NCBI GenBank assembly: GCA_900547405.1
Contig: URGL01000020.1
Span: forward strand, 1-33,701
Length of the DNA stretch: 33,701 bases
Direction: 5' to 3'
Source: an uncultured Eubacteriales bacterium
GTDB taxonomy: Bacteria > Bacillota > Clostridia > Oscillospirales > Oscillospiraceae
This document shows, piece by piece, positions 23,024 to 31,152 of the stretch (position 1 is its first letter; each line of letters starts with the position of its first letter). The notes beneath the pieces are model-generated. The model was not told where the DNA came from. It saw only the letters and a list, made by a program, of their open reading frames with translations, and searched no databases. A program made the position numbers and the translations under genes.

Positions 23024-23821
23024 TTATTTCCGGTACACATTGAGCACGCAGCTGGCCCGGTCCTCAAGGGTCTGGGCCTGGGCCAGACGGGCCGCTCCCG
23101 CCTTCCCGATGCGGAACAGGTGAGGGGTCATGGCAAAAAGCCAGGGGATCTGCTCCTTGGTCAGGGTGAAATCAAAGGATATGTGTTGGGAATGGAGGCG
23201 GGTCAATCCGGGCAGCTCCTGGGTGGTGTGCTTTTCCTTGTGGGTCAGCCGGTCGTAGATGATGCGTTTCAGCCCCAGCAGATGGTCCTCCGCGGCCACT
23301 ACCTGGATGTAGAGCCCACCGGGACTCAGGACCCGGAGAAATTCCTCAGGCAATGTCAGGGCAAACAGGCTGGTGAGCAGCCCCACGCTTTCGTCCCCTA
23401 CCGGCAGATGGGCCGCCGTGGCGCAGAGCCAGTTGGGCCCCTTGTACCGGGCCGCCGCCGCCCGGACCGCCTCCTTGGAGATGTCCACCCCCGTCAGGGG
23501 CAGGCCCAGAGCCTGGGAGAGACCGGCGCAGTAGTACCCTTCTCCGCAGCCTACGTCCAGAAGCTCCCCGGAGGCTCCGTATTTCCTGGCCGCCTCAATG
23601 AGGGCCTCCAGAATGGGGGCATAGGTGCCGGTGTCCAGAAAGGCCCGCCGGGACAGGACCTGCTCCCGGGTGTCCCCCGGGTCCTGGGAGTGCTTCTGCT
23701 GGACAGGCAGCAGGTTCACATACCCCTGCCGGGCAATGTCAAAGCTGTGGTGACTGGGGCAGACCAGGGCCTTTTCCCCTTTTGCCAAGGGTGCCCCGCA
23801 GATGGGACAAAGCAAATCCAT
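23024..23821 (-). CDS. rlmA: 23S rRNA (guanine-N1)-methyltransferase, RlmA family
   Basis: This 265-residue methyltransferase has an N-terminal zinc finger (C5, C8, C21 and H24 or H25, in CPICG and CPSHHSFD), followed by the SAM-binding motif DVGCGEG (89-95) and the family stretch RRAFLDTGTYAP. RlmA enzymes methylate G745 or G748 of 23S rRNA. In the tylosin producer the relative (TlrB) gives macrolide resistance, so the exact target base matters. An AAAAGGAG site precedes the ATG, and the promoter is at 23848-23876. prfA follows. Confidence 0.88.
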   Translation of the reverse strand: MDLLCPICGAPLAKGEKALVCPSHHSFDIARQGYVNLLPVQQKHSQDPGDTREQVLSRRAFLDTGTYAPILEALIEAARKYGASGELLDVGCGEGYYCAGLSQALGLPLTGVDISKEAVRAAAARYKGPNWLCATAAHLPVGDESVGLLTSLFALTLPEEFLRVLSPGGLYIQVVAAEDHLLGLKRIIYDRLTHKEKHTTQELPGLTRLHSQHISFDFTLTKEQIPWLFAMTPHLFRIGKAGAARLAQAQTLEDRASCVLNVYRK

Positions 23822-23847
23822 AAGCCGTTTCTCCTTTTCAGTTTGAT

Positions 23848-23876
23848 ATCATACCCTATTTTCGGTTGGGAGTCAA
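23848..23876 (-). promoter_or_regulatory. Promoter of rlmA-prfA
   Basis: On the minus strand TTGACT (23871-23876) and TATGAT (23848-23853) are separated by 17 bases. The -35 box is only 4 bases from the start codon of the divergent deacetylase gene, so the two genes must share this 59-bp control region. Confidence 0.75.
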
Positions 23877-23880
23877 TGCC

Positions 23881-24546
23881 ATGAAAAAACTACTTTCCTT
23901 GCTGTTGCTGCTATCGGCCCTGGTTCTCCCGGTTTCCGCCCAGCAGCCCTCCCTGGCCCTGACCTTTGATGACGGTCCCTCCGGCCGGTTTACCCGGCGG
24001 CTGCTGGATGGCCTGGAGGCGCGGAACATAAAGGCCACCTTTTTCCTCTGCGGCTACCGGGTCAGGCAATACCCGGATTTGGCGGCCCGGATGGTAGAGG
24101 CTGGCCACGAGATCGGCTGCCATGGGTTCAGCCACGACTCTATGGAGACCATGAGCCGCCGGGACATCGCCGAGGAAATTTCCGCCACTCTGGCCCTGCT
24201 TCCGGAGGGGACCAGAGTCCGGTTTCTCCGTCCCCCCGGCGGCTGCTCCGGCGCCGCCGTCAGTCAGGTGGCCCGGGCAAAGCAAATGCCCATCCTCTGC
24301 TGGTCCGTAGACCCAAAGGACTGGGCAGTGCATGACGCGGCGGTGGTGAAAAGCCGGGTGGTCCAGGAGGCGAAGGACGGGGACGTGATCCTTCTGCACG
24401 ATATGTCCGACAGCTCGGTTTCCGCGGCCCTGGCCATCATCGATGCGCTTACCGCCAAGGGCTTCCGGTTCTGTACCGCCTCCCAGCTGGCCGGAGGAAG
24501 ACACCTGAAGCCCGGGGAGGTATACAGAAATTTTCCGGAGGAGTAA
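23881..24546 (+). CDS. Secreted polysaccharide deacetylase (NodB fold)
   Basis: This 221-residue protein has a signal peptide (1-20, cut after VSA). The carbohydrate esterase 4 motifs are in order: TFDDGP (28-33) with the catalytic and metal Asp, H81 and H85 in CHGFSHD as metal ligands, RPPGG near 126, and ILLHDM near the end. It would deacetylate an extracellular N-acetylated glycan, most likely peptidoglycan, or spore cortex as in PdaA-type enzymes. The ATG at 23881 has GGGAG 8 bases upstream. Its stop is immediately followed by a family A repeat. Confidence 0.92.
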   Translation: MKKLLSLLLLLSALVLPVSAQQPSLALTFDDGPSGRFTRRLLDGLEARNIKATFFLCGYRVRQYPDLAARMVEAGHEIGCHGFSHDSMETMSRRDIAEEISATLALLPEGTRVRFLRPPGGCSGAAVSQVARAKQMPILCWSVDPKDWAVHDAAVVKSRVVQEAKDGDVILLHDMSDSSVSAALAIIDALTAKGFRFCTASQLAGGRHLKPGEVYRNFPEE

Positions 24547-24547
24547 G

Positions 24548-24667
24548 ACCCTCTCCTGGGAGAGGGTGGACCGGCGAAGCCGGGACGGGTGTGGGGCGGT
24601 ACGGAGTCCGACTCGGTACCGCCCCTCTTCCGCCGCCTGCGGGCGGCACCTTCCCCCAGGGGAAGGT
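24548..24667 (+). repeat. Family A repeat, copy 4 (full-length form)
   Basis: CCCTCTCC-TG-GGAGAGGG opens the element, followed by CCGGC-GAA-GCCGG and ACGGGTGTGG, a GGCGGTAC...GTACCGCC pair, a GCCGCCTGCGGGCGGC hairpin, and closing ACCTTCCCC/GGGGAAGGT. The last bases overlap the stop codon of the O-antigen-ligase-like gene. Copy 5 is nearly its reverse complement. Confidence 0.8.
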
Positions 24668-25974
24668 CAGGATTTTCTCCCCCAGCTCCACAGATAGCCG
24701 GAGGCCAGGATAAAGAGGTCCCCAAGGTGGTTGGTGTGGAATAAAAACGGCTCCATAAAGCCGATGGGGAGCATACACAGCACCCACAGGGCTACAACCA
24801 GCCGGGCCTTATTCTTGCAGAACAGGAAGGTCCGGGCCAGGGCAATGAGAATTTCCGCCGTCAGCACCAGGGAGAGCACAAGCCCCGGAATGCCCAAGGA
24901 CACCAGCATATCCAGCCAGGAGTTGTGGGCGTGGGAAATGTCCTTGCGGATGTTTTTCCGGAACTGGCTGGTGCCGAAGAGCTGCAGCTCCCGGCTTTGG
25001 CGGAAGGCGGTCAGGATCTTTTTCCAGGTCTCCGTCCGGCCGTTCAGGGATCCGGCGTCCTCCTTCAGAGAGCCCTGGTTGGTGACACCGTCGGTGATGA
25101 CCCCCTGGTCGTTGAGCCGGAATTCTACGCCCTGGGATTCCATCTGCCGGATCAGCCGCCGGTTGTTGGCTTCATACAGGGTATCGGAGGCGAAAAGCAG
25201 GACGATTGCCGCCAGAACGCCCATCAGGCCCCAGAACATACGCTTTTTCACGCTGCCCTGGCCCAGGGTCAGGAAGAACACTCCCACCGCAAAGGCGCAG
25301 ATCATCAAAAGAACGGTCCGGGAGTGGGTCAGGCTGATGAAGAGAAACTGCACCAGGGCAAAAAGCAGCAGAGCCGCCTTCTGCCAGCGCTTCTTTGCCA
25401 GGAAGCATCCGGCGATGCTGAGGGCGAGCCCCATAAAGAGGATCACGGCGAAGATAATGGGGTTCCACAGGGTGTTCATCCGGGCACCGGACCAGTTTAC
25501 ATAAGGCTGCATTCCCGTCGGCACCAGGTCCAGCAGCAGAAGAAGGGACCAGAGGCACATCCACCCGCAGACCAGAAGGGTCAGGATCCCGGCGCCCTTC
25601 AGCCCGGCGCAGGTTTCCTCGTCCCGGCACAGAGCGGCGTAGGGCAGCAGCACCAGATAGCGGCTGAGGAGGAAGCCCACATATTCCTTGGGCTCCCCAA
25701 AGAGGGCGTGGAAGTGCTTGGTGACCATGACCCAGCAGATCAGGCCGATGCCGTAAACCAGGTGCCACTTGGCGGTGCCGGAGAGGGGGCGGCGGAAGGC
25801 CAGGGCCAAAAAGGCGGCAGTGGCCGCGATCTGAATGCCGGAGGTCACAGGGAGGATCCGGCTGTACACATTCATGCCCACCATCAGGTGGAGGTCCGTG
25901 CAGAAAGAGCAGAGCATGGCAAGATAAAAGCAGAGCGTTTCCCTGCGCTCCGGGGATATGGTTCGTAAATTCAT
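24667..25974 (-). CDS. O-antigen ligase-like membrane protein (Wzy/WaaL family)
   Basis: This 435-residue protein has about ten predicted membrane helices and the large extracytoplasmic loop typical of O-antigen ligase/polymerase (Wzy_C) proteins. Family hallmarks visible are SLTHSRT (Arg in the loop flank), NGRTETW and AHNSWLDML. In Firmicutes such proteins polymerise or attach surface polysaccharide or glycosylate proteins. No glycosyltransferase cluster adjoins it. It has its own promoter, divergent from the Crp-like regulator. Its stop codon lies in a family A repeat. The exact substrate cannot be inferred. Confidence 0.85.
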   Translation of the reverse strand: MNLRTISPERRETLCFYLAMLCSFCTDLHLMVGMNVYSRILPVTSGIQIAATAAFLALAFRRPLSGTAKWHLVYGIGLICWVMVTKHFHALFGEPKEYVGFLLSRYLVLLPYAALCRDEETCAGLKGAGILTLLVCGWMCLWSLLLLLDLVPTGMQPYVNWSGARMNTLWNPIIFAVILFMGLALSIAGCFLAKKRWQKAALLLFALVQFLFISLTHSRTVLLMICAFAVGVFFLTLGQGSVKKRMFWGLMGVLAAIVLLFASDTLYEANNRRLIRQMESQGVEFRLNDQGVITDGVTNQGSLKEDAGSLNGRTETWKKILTAFRQSRELQLFGTSQFRKNIRKDISHAHNSWLDMLVSLGIPGLVLSLVLTAEILIALARTFLFCKNKARLVVALWVLCMLPIGFMEPFLFHTNHLGDLFILASGYLWSWGRKS

Positions 25975-26007
25975 AGTTTCCCGTCCTTTGATGGCATTGT
26001 TGGGCCT

Positions 26008-26036
26008 ATTCTACTCTATTTGGGGCCCAAAGTCAA
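26008..26036 (-). promoter_or_regulatory. Promoter of the O-antigen ligase-like gene
   Basis: On the minus strand TTGACT (26031-26036) and TAGAAT (26008-26013) are separated by 17 bases. It is divergent from the regulator promoter at 26079. Confidence 0.72.
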
Positions 26037-26078
26037 ACCTTGCCCCGAAGATTCTTTTACAGGAAACCCCGAAAAATA

Positions 26079-26107
26079 TTGACTTTCCCCCTGGGACATA
26101 CTATACT
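26079..26107 (+). promoter_or_regulatory. Promoter of the Crp/Fnr-like regulator
   Basis: TTGACT (26079-26084) and TATACT (26102-26107) are separated by 17 bases. The predicted start is near 26114. Confidence 0.78.
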
Positions 26108-26121
26108 GTCCCCGTGAGACC

Positions 26122-26137
26122 TGTTGCGTCAGCAACA
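26122..26137. promoter_or_regulatory. Candidate Crp-family operator
   Basis: TGTTGC (26122-26127) and GCAACA (26132-26137) form a perfect 6-4-6 dyad. Its geometry is close to Fnr/Crp-family sites, and it lies just downstream of the transcription start of the regulator gene, where binding would block transcription. Autoregulation is inferred. Confidence 0.5.
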
Positions 26138-26152
26138 AAAAGAGGTGAGAGA

Positions 26153-26845
26153 ATGAATCAGAGGCAGCGCTCCGTGGTCCACGGGGCGGGGCTGTTTGCC
26201 GGCATAGAGTCGGAGCAGATCGACGGGATGCTGGGCTGCCTGAATGCCCGGCAGGAGCACTACGAAAAGAACACCGTGGTGTGGAACATGGGCGATACCG
26301 TCCACGCCTGCGCCCTGGTCCTCTCCGGCTCCTTGCGGGCGGAGTCCGTCAACGCCGCGGGAGAGCACCTGCTGATGGCGACCCACCGGCCCGGGGCCCT
26401 GGTGGGGGACGTGCTCATGGCCACTCCGGGGAGCAAAAGCCCTGTGTATGTGGTGGCATCGGAGGACACGGAGCTTCTGTTTCTGCCCTTCCACAAAATC
26501 ATGTCCGGCTGCGAGAGCTGCTGCGCCTGGCATACAAAGCTCCGGGAGAATCTGGTGTCCGAGATCGCCATGAAGTTCTGGGCCCAGCGGCGCAGGACCC
26601 TGTATCTCTGCGCCAAGTCTCTGCGCCAGCGCATTGCCATGCGGCTCTACGACGAGTACCGGAAAAACGGCAGCCTGACCTTCTCCCTGGGGGGTACCCG
26701 GGAGGATCTGGCGGATTACCTGGGGGCCAACCGCAGCGCCCTGTCCCGGGAGATCGGCCGGATGAAGGAGGAGGGCATCCTGGACTTTTATAAGGATACC
26801 TTCCGGATACTGTCTCTAGAAAAGCTGACGAAAGATGTCGGATGA
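26153..26845 (+). CDS. Crp/Fnr-family transcriptional regulator
   Basis: This 230-residue regulator has an N-terminal cyclic-nucleotide-binding-type domain (about 10-130) and a C-terminal winged helix with TREDLADYLGANRSALSREI as recognition region. A cysteine cluster CESCC sits before the dimer helix, a feature seen in many clostridial Crp/Fnr proteins, and could sense redox state or a cofactor. The start is the ATG at 26153 with GAGGTGAG just upstream. The open frame reaches back to 25958, but across the promoter, so this is rejected. The neighbour is the divergent O-antigen-ligase-like gene. Its own leader contains a TGTTGC/GCAACA dyad. Confidence 0.92.
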   Translation: MNQRQRSVVHGAGLFAGIESEQIDGMLGCLNARQEHYEKNTVVWNMGDTVHACALVLSGSLRAESVNAAGEHLLMATHRPGALVGDVLMATPGSKSPVYVVASEDTELLFLPFHKIMSGCESCCAWHTKLRENLVSEIAMKFWAQRRRTLYLCAKSLRQRIAMRLYDEYRKNGSLTFSLGGTREDLADYLGANRSALSREIGRMKEEGILDFYKDTFRILSLEKLTKDVG

Positions 26846-26853
26846 AAAGCCTT

Positions 26854-26973
26854 ACCTTCCCCTGGGGGAAGGTGCCGCCCGCAGGCGGCGGAAGAGGGGC
26901 GGCGCAAGGCTGGACGTTGTACCGCCCCACACCCGTCAGGGCTTCGCCCTGCCACCCTCTCCCAGGAGAGGGT
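26854..26973 (-). repeat. Family A repeat, copy 5 (full-length form, inverted)
   Basis: It begins ACCTTCCCC/GGGGAAGGT and ends CCCTCTCCCAGGAGAGGG, with the GCGAAGC hairpin (CAGGGC-GAA-GCCCTG) on the minus strand. It is almost the reverse complement of copy 4, 2.2 kb away, including a perfect match of about 47 bp at the GGGGAAGGT end and about 23 bp at the CCCTCTCC end. It lies between the regulator and the lyase gene. Confidence 0.8.
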
Positions 26974-27000
26974 CACAAATAAGAAAAGAGGAGAAACAAC

Positions 27001-28206
27001 ATGAAATACGATTTCACATCGATCATTGACCGCCACGGTATGGACGCTCGGGCGGTGGACTTCGAGGACTCCGACCTGGGGCCCCGGCACCCTACCCGTG
27101 AGGGCTTCGACCTGATCCCCATGTGGGTGGCGGACATGAATTTTCCCACGGTGCCTACGGTGATGGAGCGCATGGCCCAGCGGCTGAAGCACCCGCTGTT
27201 CGGCTATTTCAGCCCCCGGCAGGAATACTTTGACAGCATCATTTCCTGGCAGAGCCGCCGCAACGGGGTAGAGGGGCTGAAGCCGGAGAACATCGGCTAT
27301 GTCAACGGGGTCCTGGGCGGCGTGGTGTCCATGGCCAATGTCCTCTGCTCCAAGGGAGACAAGATCCTGGTCCATGCCCCTACCTACGTGGGCTTCACCC
27401 ATGCCCTGGTCAACAATGGCTACGAGCTGGTACATACCTATCTGCAAAAGGATGAGGCGGGGATCTGGCGGATGGACTACGCCGATATGGAGAAAAAGCT
27501 CCGGGAGCAGCATATCCACTGTGCCATCCTCTGCTCCCCCCACAACCCCTGCGGCCGGGTCTGGGAGCGCTGGGAGCTGGAGAAGGCCATGGAGCTCTTC
27601 AAGAAATACAATGTGTACGTCATCTCCGATGAGATCTGGTCCGATCTGATCCTGGAGGGCCACAAGCACATTCCCACCCAGTCCGTCTCCGAGGACGCGA
27701 AGATGCGCACTGCCGCCATGTACGCCCCCAGCAAGACCTTCAATCTGGCAGGACTGGTGGGCAGCTATACCATTATCTATAATCCCTGGCTCCGGGACCG
27801 GTTCGAGAAGGAGCAGTCCCTGTCCCACTTCAACGAAATGAACCTGATGAGTATGTATGCCCTTCTGGGGGCCTATCAGCCTGAGGGCTATGAATGGCTG
27901 GAGGAGCTGCGGCAGGTGCTCACGGAGAATGTGGACTACGCCTGCGCCTTTATCGCCGGTCACTTCCCCGGAGTCACCGTCCAGAAGCCCCAGGGCACCT
28001 ATATGCTCTTCATCGACTGCACCGGCTGGTGCCAGGCTCACGGCGTTACCCTGGACGAAATTCTGGAGCGCTGCTGGAGCGTGGGCGTGGCGGTGCAGGA
28101 CGGCCGCCCCTTCCACGGGGCAAACGCCATCCGCATCAACCTGGCCCTGCCCAAGGCAAGGGTAGAAGAGGCCTTCCGCCGGATGGAACAGTACGCGTTT
28201 ATCTGA
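27001..28206 (+). CDS. malY: MalY/PatB-family PLP-dependent aminotransferase (cystathionine beta-lyase)
   Basis: This 401-residue fold-type I PLP enzyme most likely cleaves cystathionine or cysteine conjugates (beta-lyase) and may also act as an aminotransferase. The opening IPMWVADMNF is typical of the MalY/PatB group. HNPCGRVW (181-188), D210 in SDEIW and the PLP lysine K245 in APSKTFNLAG are visible. GAGGAG lies upstream of the ATG. It stands alone between two repeat elements. In enteric bacteria MalY also modulates the maltose regulator, but nothing here suggests that. Confidence 0.93.
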   Translation: MKYDFTSIIDRHGMDARAVDFEDSDLGPRHPTREGFDLIPMWVADMNFPTVPTVMERMAQRLKHPLFGYFSPRQEYFDSIISWQSRRNGVEGLKPENIGYVNGVLGGVVSMANVLCSKGDKILVHAPTYVGFTHALVNNGYELVHTYLQKDEAGIWRMDYADMEKKLREQHIHCAILCSPHNPCGRVWERWELEKAMELFKKYNVYVISDEIWSDLILEGHKHIPTQSVSEDAKMRTAAMYAPSKTFNLAGLVGSYTIIYNPWLRDRFEKEQSLSHFNEMNLMSMYALLGAYQPEGYEWLEELRQVLTENVDYACAFIAGHFPGVTVQKPQGTYMLFIDCTGWCQAHGVTLDEILERCWSVGVAVQDGRPFHGANAIRINLALPKARVEEAFRRMEQYAFI

Positions 28207-28228
28207 GGAAGAGCCGTGAAAAAACGCC

Positions 28229-28322
28229 GTCATTGCGAACCAGTGACCGCTGTCACTGGTGTGGCAATCCCCCATTCCACCGGGAGATTGCCACGCCAGT
28301 GTGCGCACTGGCTCGCAATGAC
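28229..28322. repeat. Family C repeat, copy 1 (cross-shaped fold)
   Basis: The outer arms GTCATTGCGA (28229-28238) and TCGCAATGAC (28313-28322) pair. Inside, TGGCAATCCCCC pairs with GGGAGATTGCCA, and two side hairpins form from CCAGTGAC/GTCACTGG (28240-28259) and CCAGTG/CACTGG (28296-28311). The whole would fold as a four-way junction. It is non-coding and lies between the lyase and MBOAT genes. Confidence 0.82.
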
Positions 28323-28381
28323 AGGGAGCTTTTTAAAGACCGTGACGGATGAGGGGCCCACCCAATTTTAAGGAGGACTTC

Positions 28382-29824
28382 ATGTTATTCAGTTCCTATT
28401 CCTTTCTTTTCTTTTTCCCCCTGGTGCTGATCCTGGTGGGGGTGCTGCCGGTGAAGTGGCGAAACCCGCTGCTGCTTCTGGCCAGCTACTTCTTCTATAG
28501 CTGCTGGAGCCGCCGGTATTGCCTGCTGCTTCTGGGCTGCACAGCGGTGGCATACGTTGCCGGCCGGCTGCTGGAAAAGAGAAAATGGACCTTTTGGGCA
28601 GGCCTTGTCACCGTGCTGGGAATTCTGGCGGTATTCAAGTATACGGATTTCCTACTGTATACCCTGGAGAAGCTGGTTTCCCGGCCTCTGCCCAGGCTCA
28701 GCTGGGTGCTGCCCGTGGGCATCTCCTTCTTCACCTTCCAGGCGGCGGGCTATCTCGTGGATGTCTATCAGGGCAAATACAAGGCAGAGACCAATTTTGT
28801 GAACTTCGCCCTTTTTGTCAGCTTCTTCCCTCAGCTGCTCTCCGGCCCCATTGGCCGGGGCGGGGAATTGCTCCCCCAGTACCGGGAGCCGAAAAAGCCC
28901 GGCTTCCGGGATCTGAGAAACGGACTTTGCACCATGACCTGGGGCTATTTTCTGAAGCTGGTCATTGCGGACCGGGCGGCTATGCTGGTGGACAGCGTCT
29001 ATGGCGCTTACGCCAGTCTTCCGGGCGTTTGCTTGGTGTTTGCCACGGTGGTCTACGCCCTACAGATCTATTGCGACTTTGCCGGATACTCCGCCATGGC
29101 CATTGGGGCCGGGCAGATGCTGGGCATCCGTCTGCCCGTCAACTTCCGGACTCCCTATTTCGCCCAGTCCGTTCAGGAGTTCTGGCGGCGGTGGCACATC
29201 TCCTTGAGTACCTGGTTCCGGGATTATGTCTACTTCCCCTTGGGGGGCAGCCGCTGTGATCGGTGGAAGAACTACCGCAATATCCTCATTGTCTTTCTTC
29301 TCAGCGGCCTGTGGCATGGGGCCAGCTGGTCCTTTGCTCTGTGGGGGCTCCTCCACGGGGCCTACCAGATCCTTGGCAAGCAGACGAAGGGACTGCGGGA
29401 GGCTGCCGTCCGGGGCCTTGGCATCCGCACCGAGGCCGGGTCCTGGAAAGTGCTGCGCATGGCGGTGACCTTCCTGCTGGTGGATTTCGCCTGGCTCTTC
29501 TTCCGGGCCGAGGGCCTGGGTACGGCGCTGGATATGCTCCGGCACATTGGCACCGATCTGCGGCCCCTGGAGCTGCTGGATGCCCTCAAGCAGGGGACCA
29601 TGGGACTGGATGTTCCGGACCTGTGGGTGCTGCTGCTGTCCACGGCCCTGCTGACCGGGGCGGACATTGCCCGGTACCGGGGGGCAGACCTGCGGGGCTG
29701 GTTCGGGGAGCAGAACTTTCTCCTTCGGGAGCTGCTGCTGTCCGGCTTCATGCTGCTGATCATCATTTTGGGAATTTGGGGGAACGGCTTCCATGCGTCC
29801 AGCTTTATCTATTTTCAGTTTTAA
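28382..29824 (+). CDS. MBOAT-family O-acyltransferase (AlgI/DltB-like)
   Basis: This 480-residue protein with about eleven membrane helices belongs to the membrane-bound O-acyltransferases that move acyl groups across the membrane onto surface polymers. The conserved segment QEFWRRWHISLSTWFRDY contains H272, and SGLWHGASW holds the catalytic H312. Both are diagnostic of AlgI-like members. AAGGAGG lies 5 bases before the ATG at 28382. The next gene overlaps its 3' end by 32 bases and encodes an SGNH-like partner, the usual pairing for acetylation of extracellular polysaccharide. The polymer is not identifiable here. Confidence 0.94.
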   Translation: MLFSSYSFLFFFPLVLILVGVLPVKWRNPLLLLASYFFYSCWSRRYCLLLLGCTAVAYVAGRLLEKRKWTFWAGLVTVLGILAVFKYTDFLLYTLEKLVSRPLPRLSWVLPVGISFFTFQAAGYLVDVYQGKYKAETNFVNFALFVSFFPQLLSGPIGRGGELLPQYREPKKPGFRDLRNGLCTMTWGYFLKLVIADRAAMLVDSVYGAYASLPGVCLVFATVVYALQIYCDFAGYSAMAIGAGQMLGIRLPVNFRTPYFAQSVQEFWRRWHISLSTWFRDYVYFPLGGSRCDRWKNYRNILIVFLLSGLWHGASWSFALWGLLHGAYQILGKQTKGLREAAVRGLGIRTEAGSWKVLRMAVTFLLVDFAWLFFRAEGLGTALDMLRHIGTDLRPLELLDALKQGTMGLDVPDLWVLLLSTALLTGADIARYRGADLRGWFGEQNFLLRELLLSGFMLLIIILGIWGNGFHASSFIYFQF

Positions 29825-31061
29825 GCGCGTTGTCAGCGTGGCGCTGCTGCTGGCCCTGGTTTTGTCCGGGGTGGCCTTCTGGTCCAATGCCCTGCGGATG
29901 AACGACGGCTACTACAAAAATACGCCCTTTATCCGGGAGGACCGGCAGTACGATGTGCTGTTTTTCGGCACCAGCCATGTGGTGAACAGCGTGTTTCCCA
30001 TGCAGCTGTGGCGTGACTACGGGATCACCTCCTACAATCTGGCCATCCACGGAGGCTCCATTGCCAGCAGCTACTGGATGCTGGAAACGGCTCTGGACTA
30101 CCAGAAGCCCAAGGTGGCCGTCATGGATGTGCTTCTCACCAAATCCAACTATATGCAGACGGACCTGCCCATGGCCCACGCCGCCATGGATCCCTTCCCC
30201 CTGAGCATGACCAAGCTGCGGGCCATCTGGGACATCTACGACAGCCCAAAGGACCGGGCGGAGCTCCTGTTCCCCCTGGACGTGTTCCACAACCGGTGGA
30301 AGGACCTGGATACGGAAATGCTGAAGCGGGGCTTTGGGGAAACCAAGGTCTCCCCGGAAAAGGGAGGCGAAAGCCGCATCCGGGTGTATCCTCTGGAGGA
30401 GCCTCTGGTGGTGGATGCCTCCGATGCCGCCGATGAGTGGACCGAGGGCCTTCGGTATCTGGAAAAATTTATCCTGTTGTGCCGGCAGGAGGGCATTGCG
30501 CCGGTGATCACCTACCTTCCCTACCGGGGGGCCGGGGACGCTGAGGAGCAGCGCTACTCCAACGCCGCCATCCGCCTGGCCCAGTCTCTGGGGGCGGAGA
30601 CCGTGGATTTGCAGCACAGTGACCTCATAGACGACGACACCGATTGGTACGATGACGGCGGCCACACCAATCCTCTTGGGGCAAAAAAGATCACCGGGGC
30701 TCTGGGAGAATACCTGACGGCGGCCCATGACCTGCCGGACCACCGGGACAGTGGGGACTGGGCGGCGGATTATGGGGCCTACTATGCCTATCAGGCGGAC
30801 CATCTCCAAAAAACCGAGGACCTGTGGTCCACCCTGGCCCTGCTCAGTGTGGAGGACTTCACAGCCGCTGTGGAGATCGCTCCGGACTACGACATGGATC
30901 CCGTGACCCAGAAGCTTCTGGATGCCCAGGGGGATCGGCTGACGGAAAGGGTGGGGGAGGCCTCCGGCCAGCTGACTCTGACGGTTTACGGAAAAGGGGG
31001 AGAGCAGCTCCTGTGCAGGACCTACCGGGGGACCCATACCCCGGTGCAGGTTACGGAATGA
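29793..31061 (+). CDS. SGNH/DHHW-like membrane-anchored protein, partner of the MBOAT
   Basis: This 422-residue protein has a signal-anchor helix (about 12-30) and an extracytoplasmic domain. The SGNH-type nucleophile region FFGTSH has S61, and the late block DGGHTNPLG supplies the Asp and His of the triad. This resembles AlgJ/AlgX/DltD-type partners that hand acyl groups from the MBOAT to the polymer. A C-terminal domain of about 90 residues follows. It starts inside the end of the MBOAT gene with GGGGGAA upstream, so the two are co-translated. A strong hairpin follows the stop. Confidence 0.85.
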   Translation: MRPALSIFSFKRVVSVALLLALVLSGVAFWSNALRMNDGYYKNTPFIREDRQYDVLFFGTSHVVNSVFPMQLWRDYGITSYNLAIHGGSIASSYWMLETALDYQKPKVAVMDVLLTKSNYMQTDLPMAHAAMDPFPLSMTKLRAIWDIYDSPKDRAELLFPLDVFHNRWKDLDTEMLKRGFGETKVSPEKGGESRIRVYPLEEPLVVDASDAADEWTEGLRYLEKFILLCRQEGIAPVITYLPYRGAGDAEEQRYSNAAIRLAQSLGAETVDLQHSDLIDDDTDWYDDGGHTNPLGAKKITGALGEYLTAAHDLPDHRDSGDWAADYGAYYAYQADHLQKTEDLWSTLALLSVEDFTAAVEIAPDYDMDPVTQKLLDAQGDRLTERVGEASGQLTLTVYGKGGEQLLCRTYRGTHTPVQVTE

Positions 31062-31070
31062 AACACAAAA

Positions 31071-31101
31071 CAGCCGCCGCGGCAGGAAGCCGCGGCGGCT
31101 G
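31071..31101 (+). terminator. Hairpin terminator after the MBOAT-SGNH operon
   Basis: A perfect 13-bp stem CAGCCGCCGCGGC (31071-31083) and GCCGCGGCGGCTG (31089-31101) with loop AGGAA lies 9 bases past the stop. The following sequence (CTTATGTGTTGG) is only partly T-rich. Confidence 0.75.
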
Positions 31102-31122
31102 CTTATGTGTTGGAGGAGAAAA

Positions 31123-31152
31123 ATGAAAAAGATACAAGTTTCTGCTTTCTGA
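31123..31152 (+). other. Nine-codon leader-like ORF overlapping a hairpin
   Basis: A strong GGAGGA site (31112-31117) precedes an ATG by 5 bases. The frame encodes MKKIQVSAF and stops inside a perfect inverted repeat AGATACAAGTT (31130-31140)/AACTTGTATCT (31152-31162). This is the form of a leader peptide, but no plus-strand gene follows within the window, because the next gene is convergent pyrG. It may be a remnant of a lost gene start. It is listed as a candidate only. Confidence 0.3.

Noticed and set aside
25958..26152. N-terminal extension of the Crp-like regulator
   Set aside because: It would run through both divergent promoters and the dyad. The ATG at 26153 has a good ribosome site and the normal family length.
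26788..28308. A 506-codon open frame antisense to the MalY/PatB gene, running through two repeats
   Set aside because: Its ends lie in family A and C repeats, and the middle is the shadow of a well-supported gene.
28229..28322. CRISPR array or tRNA
   Set aside because: The element has two-fold inverted symmetry rather than regularly spaced direct repeats, and no tRNA-like acceptor, TPsiC arm or CCA end. No CRISPR array or tRNA was found elsewhere either.
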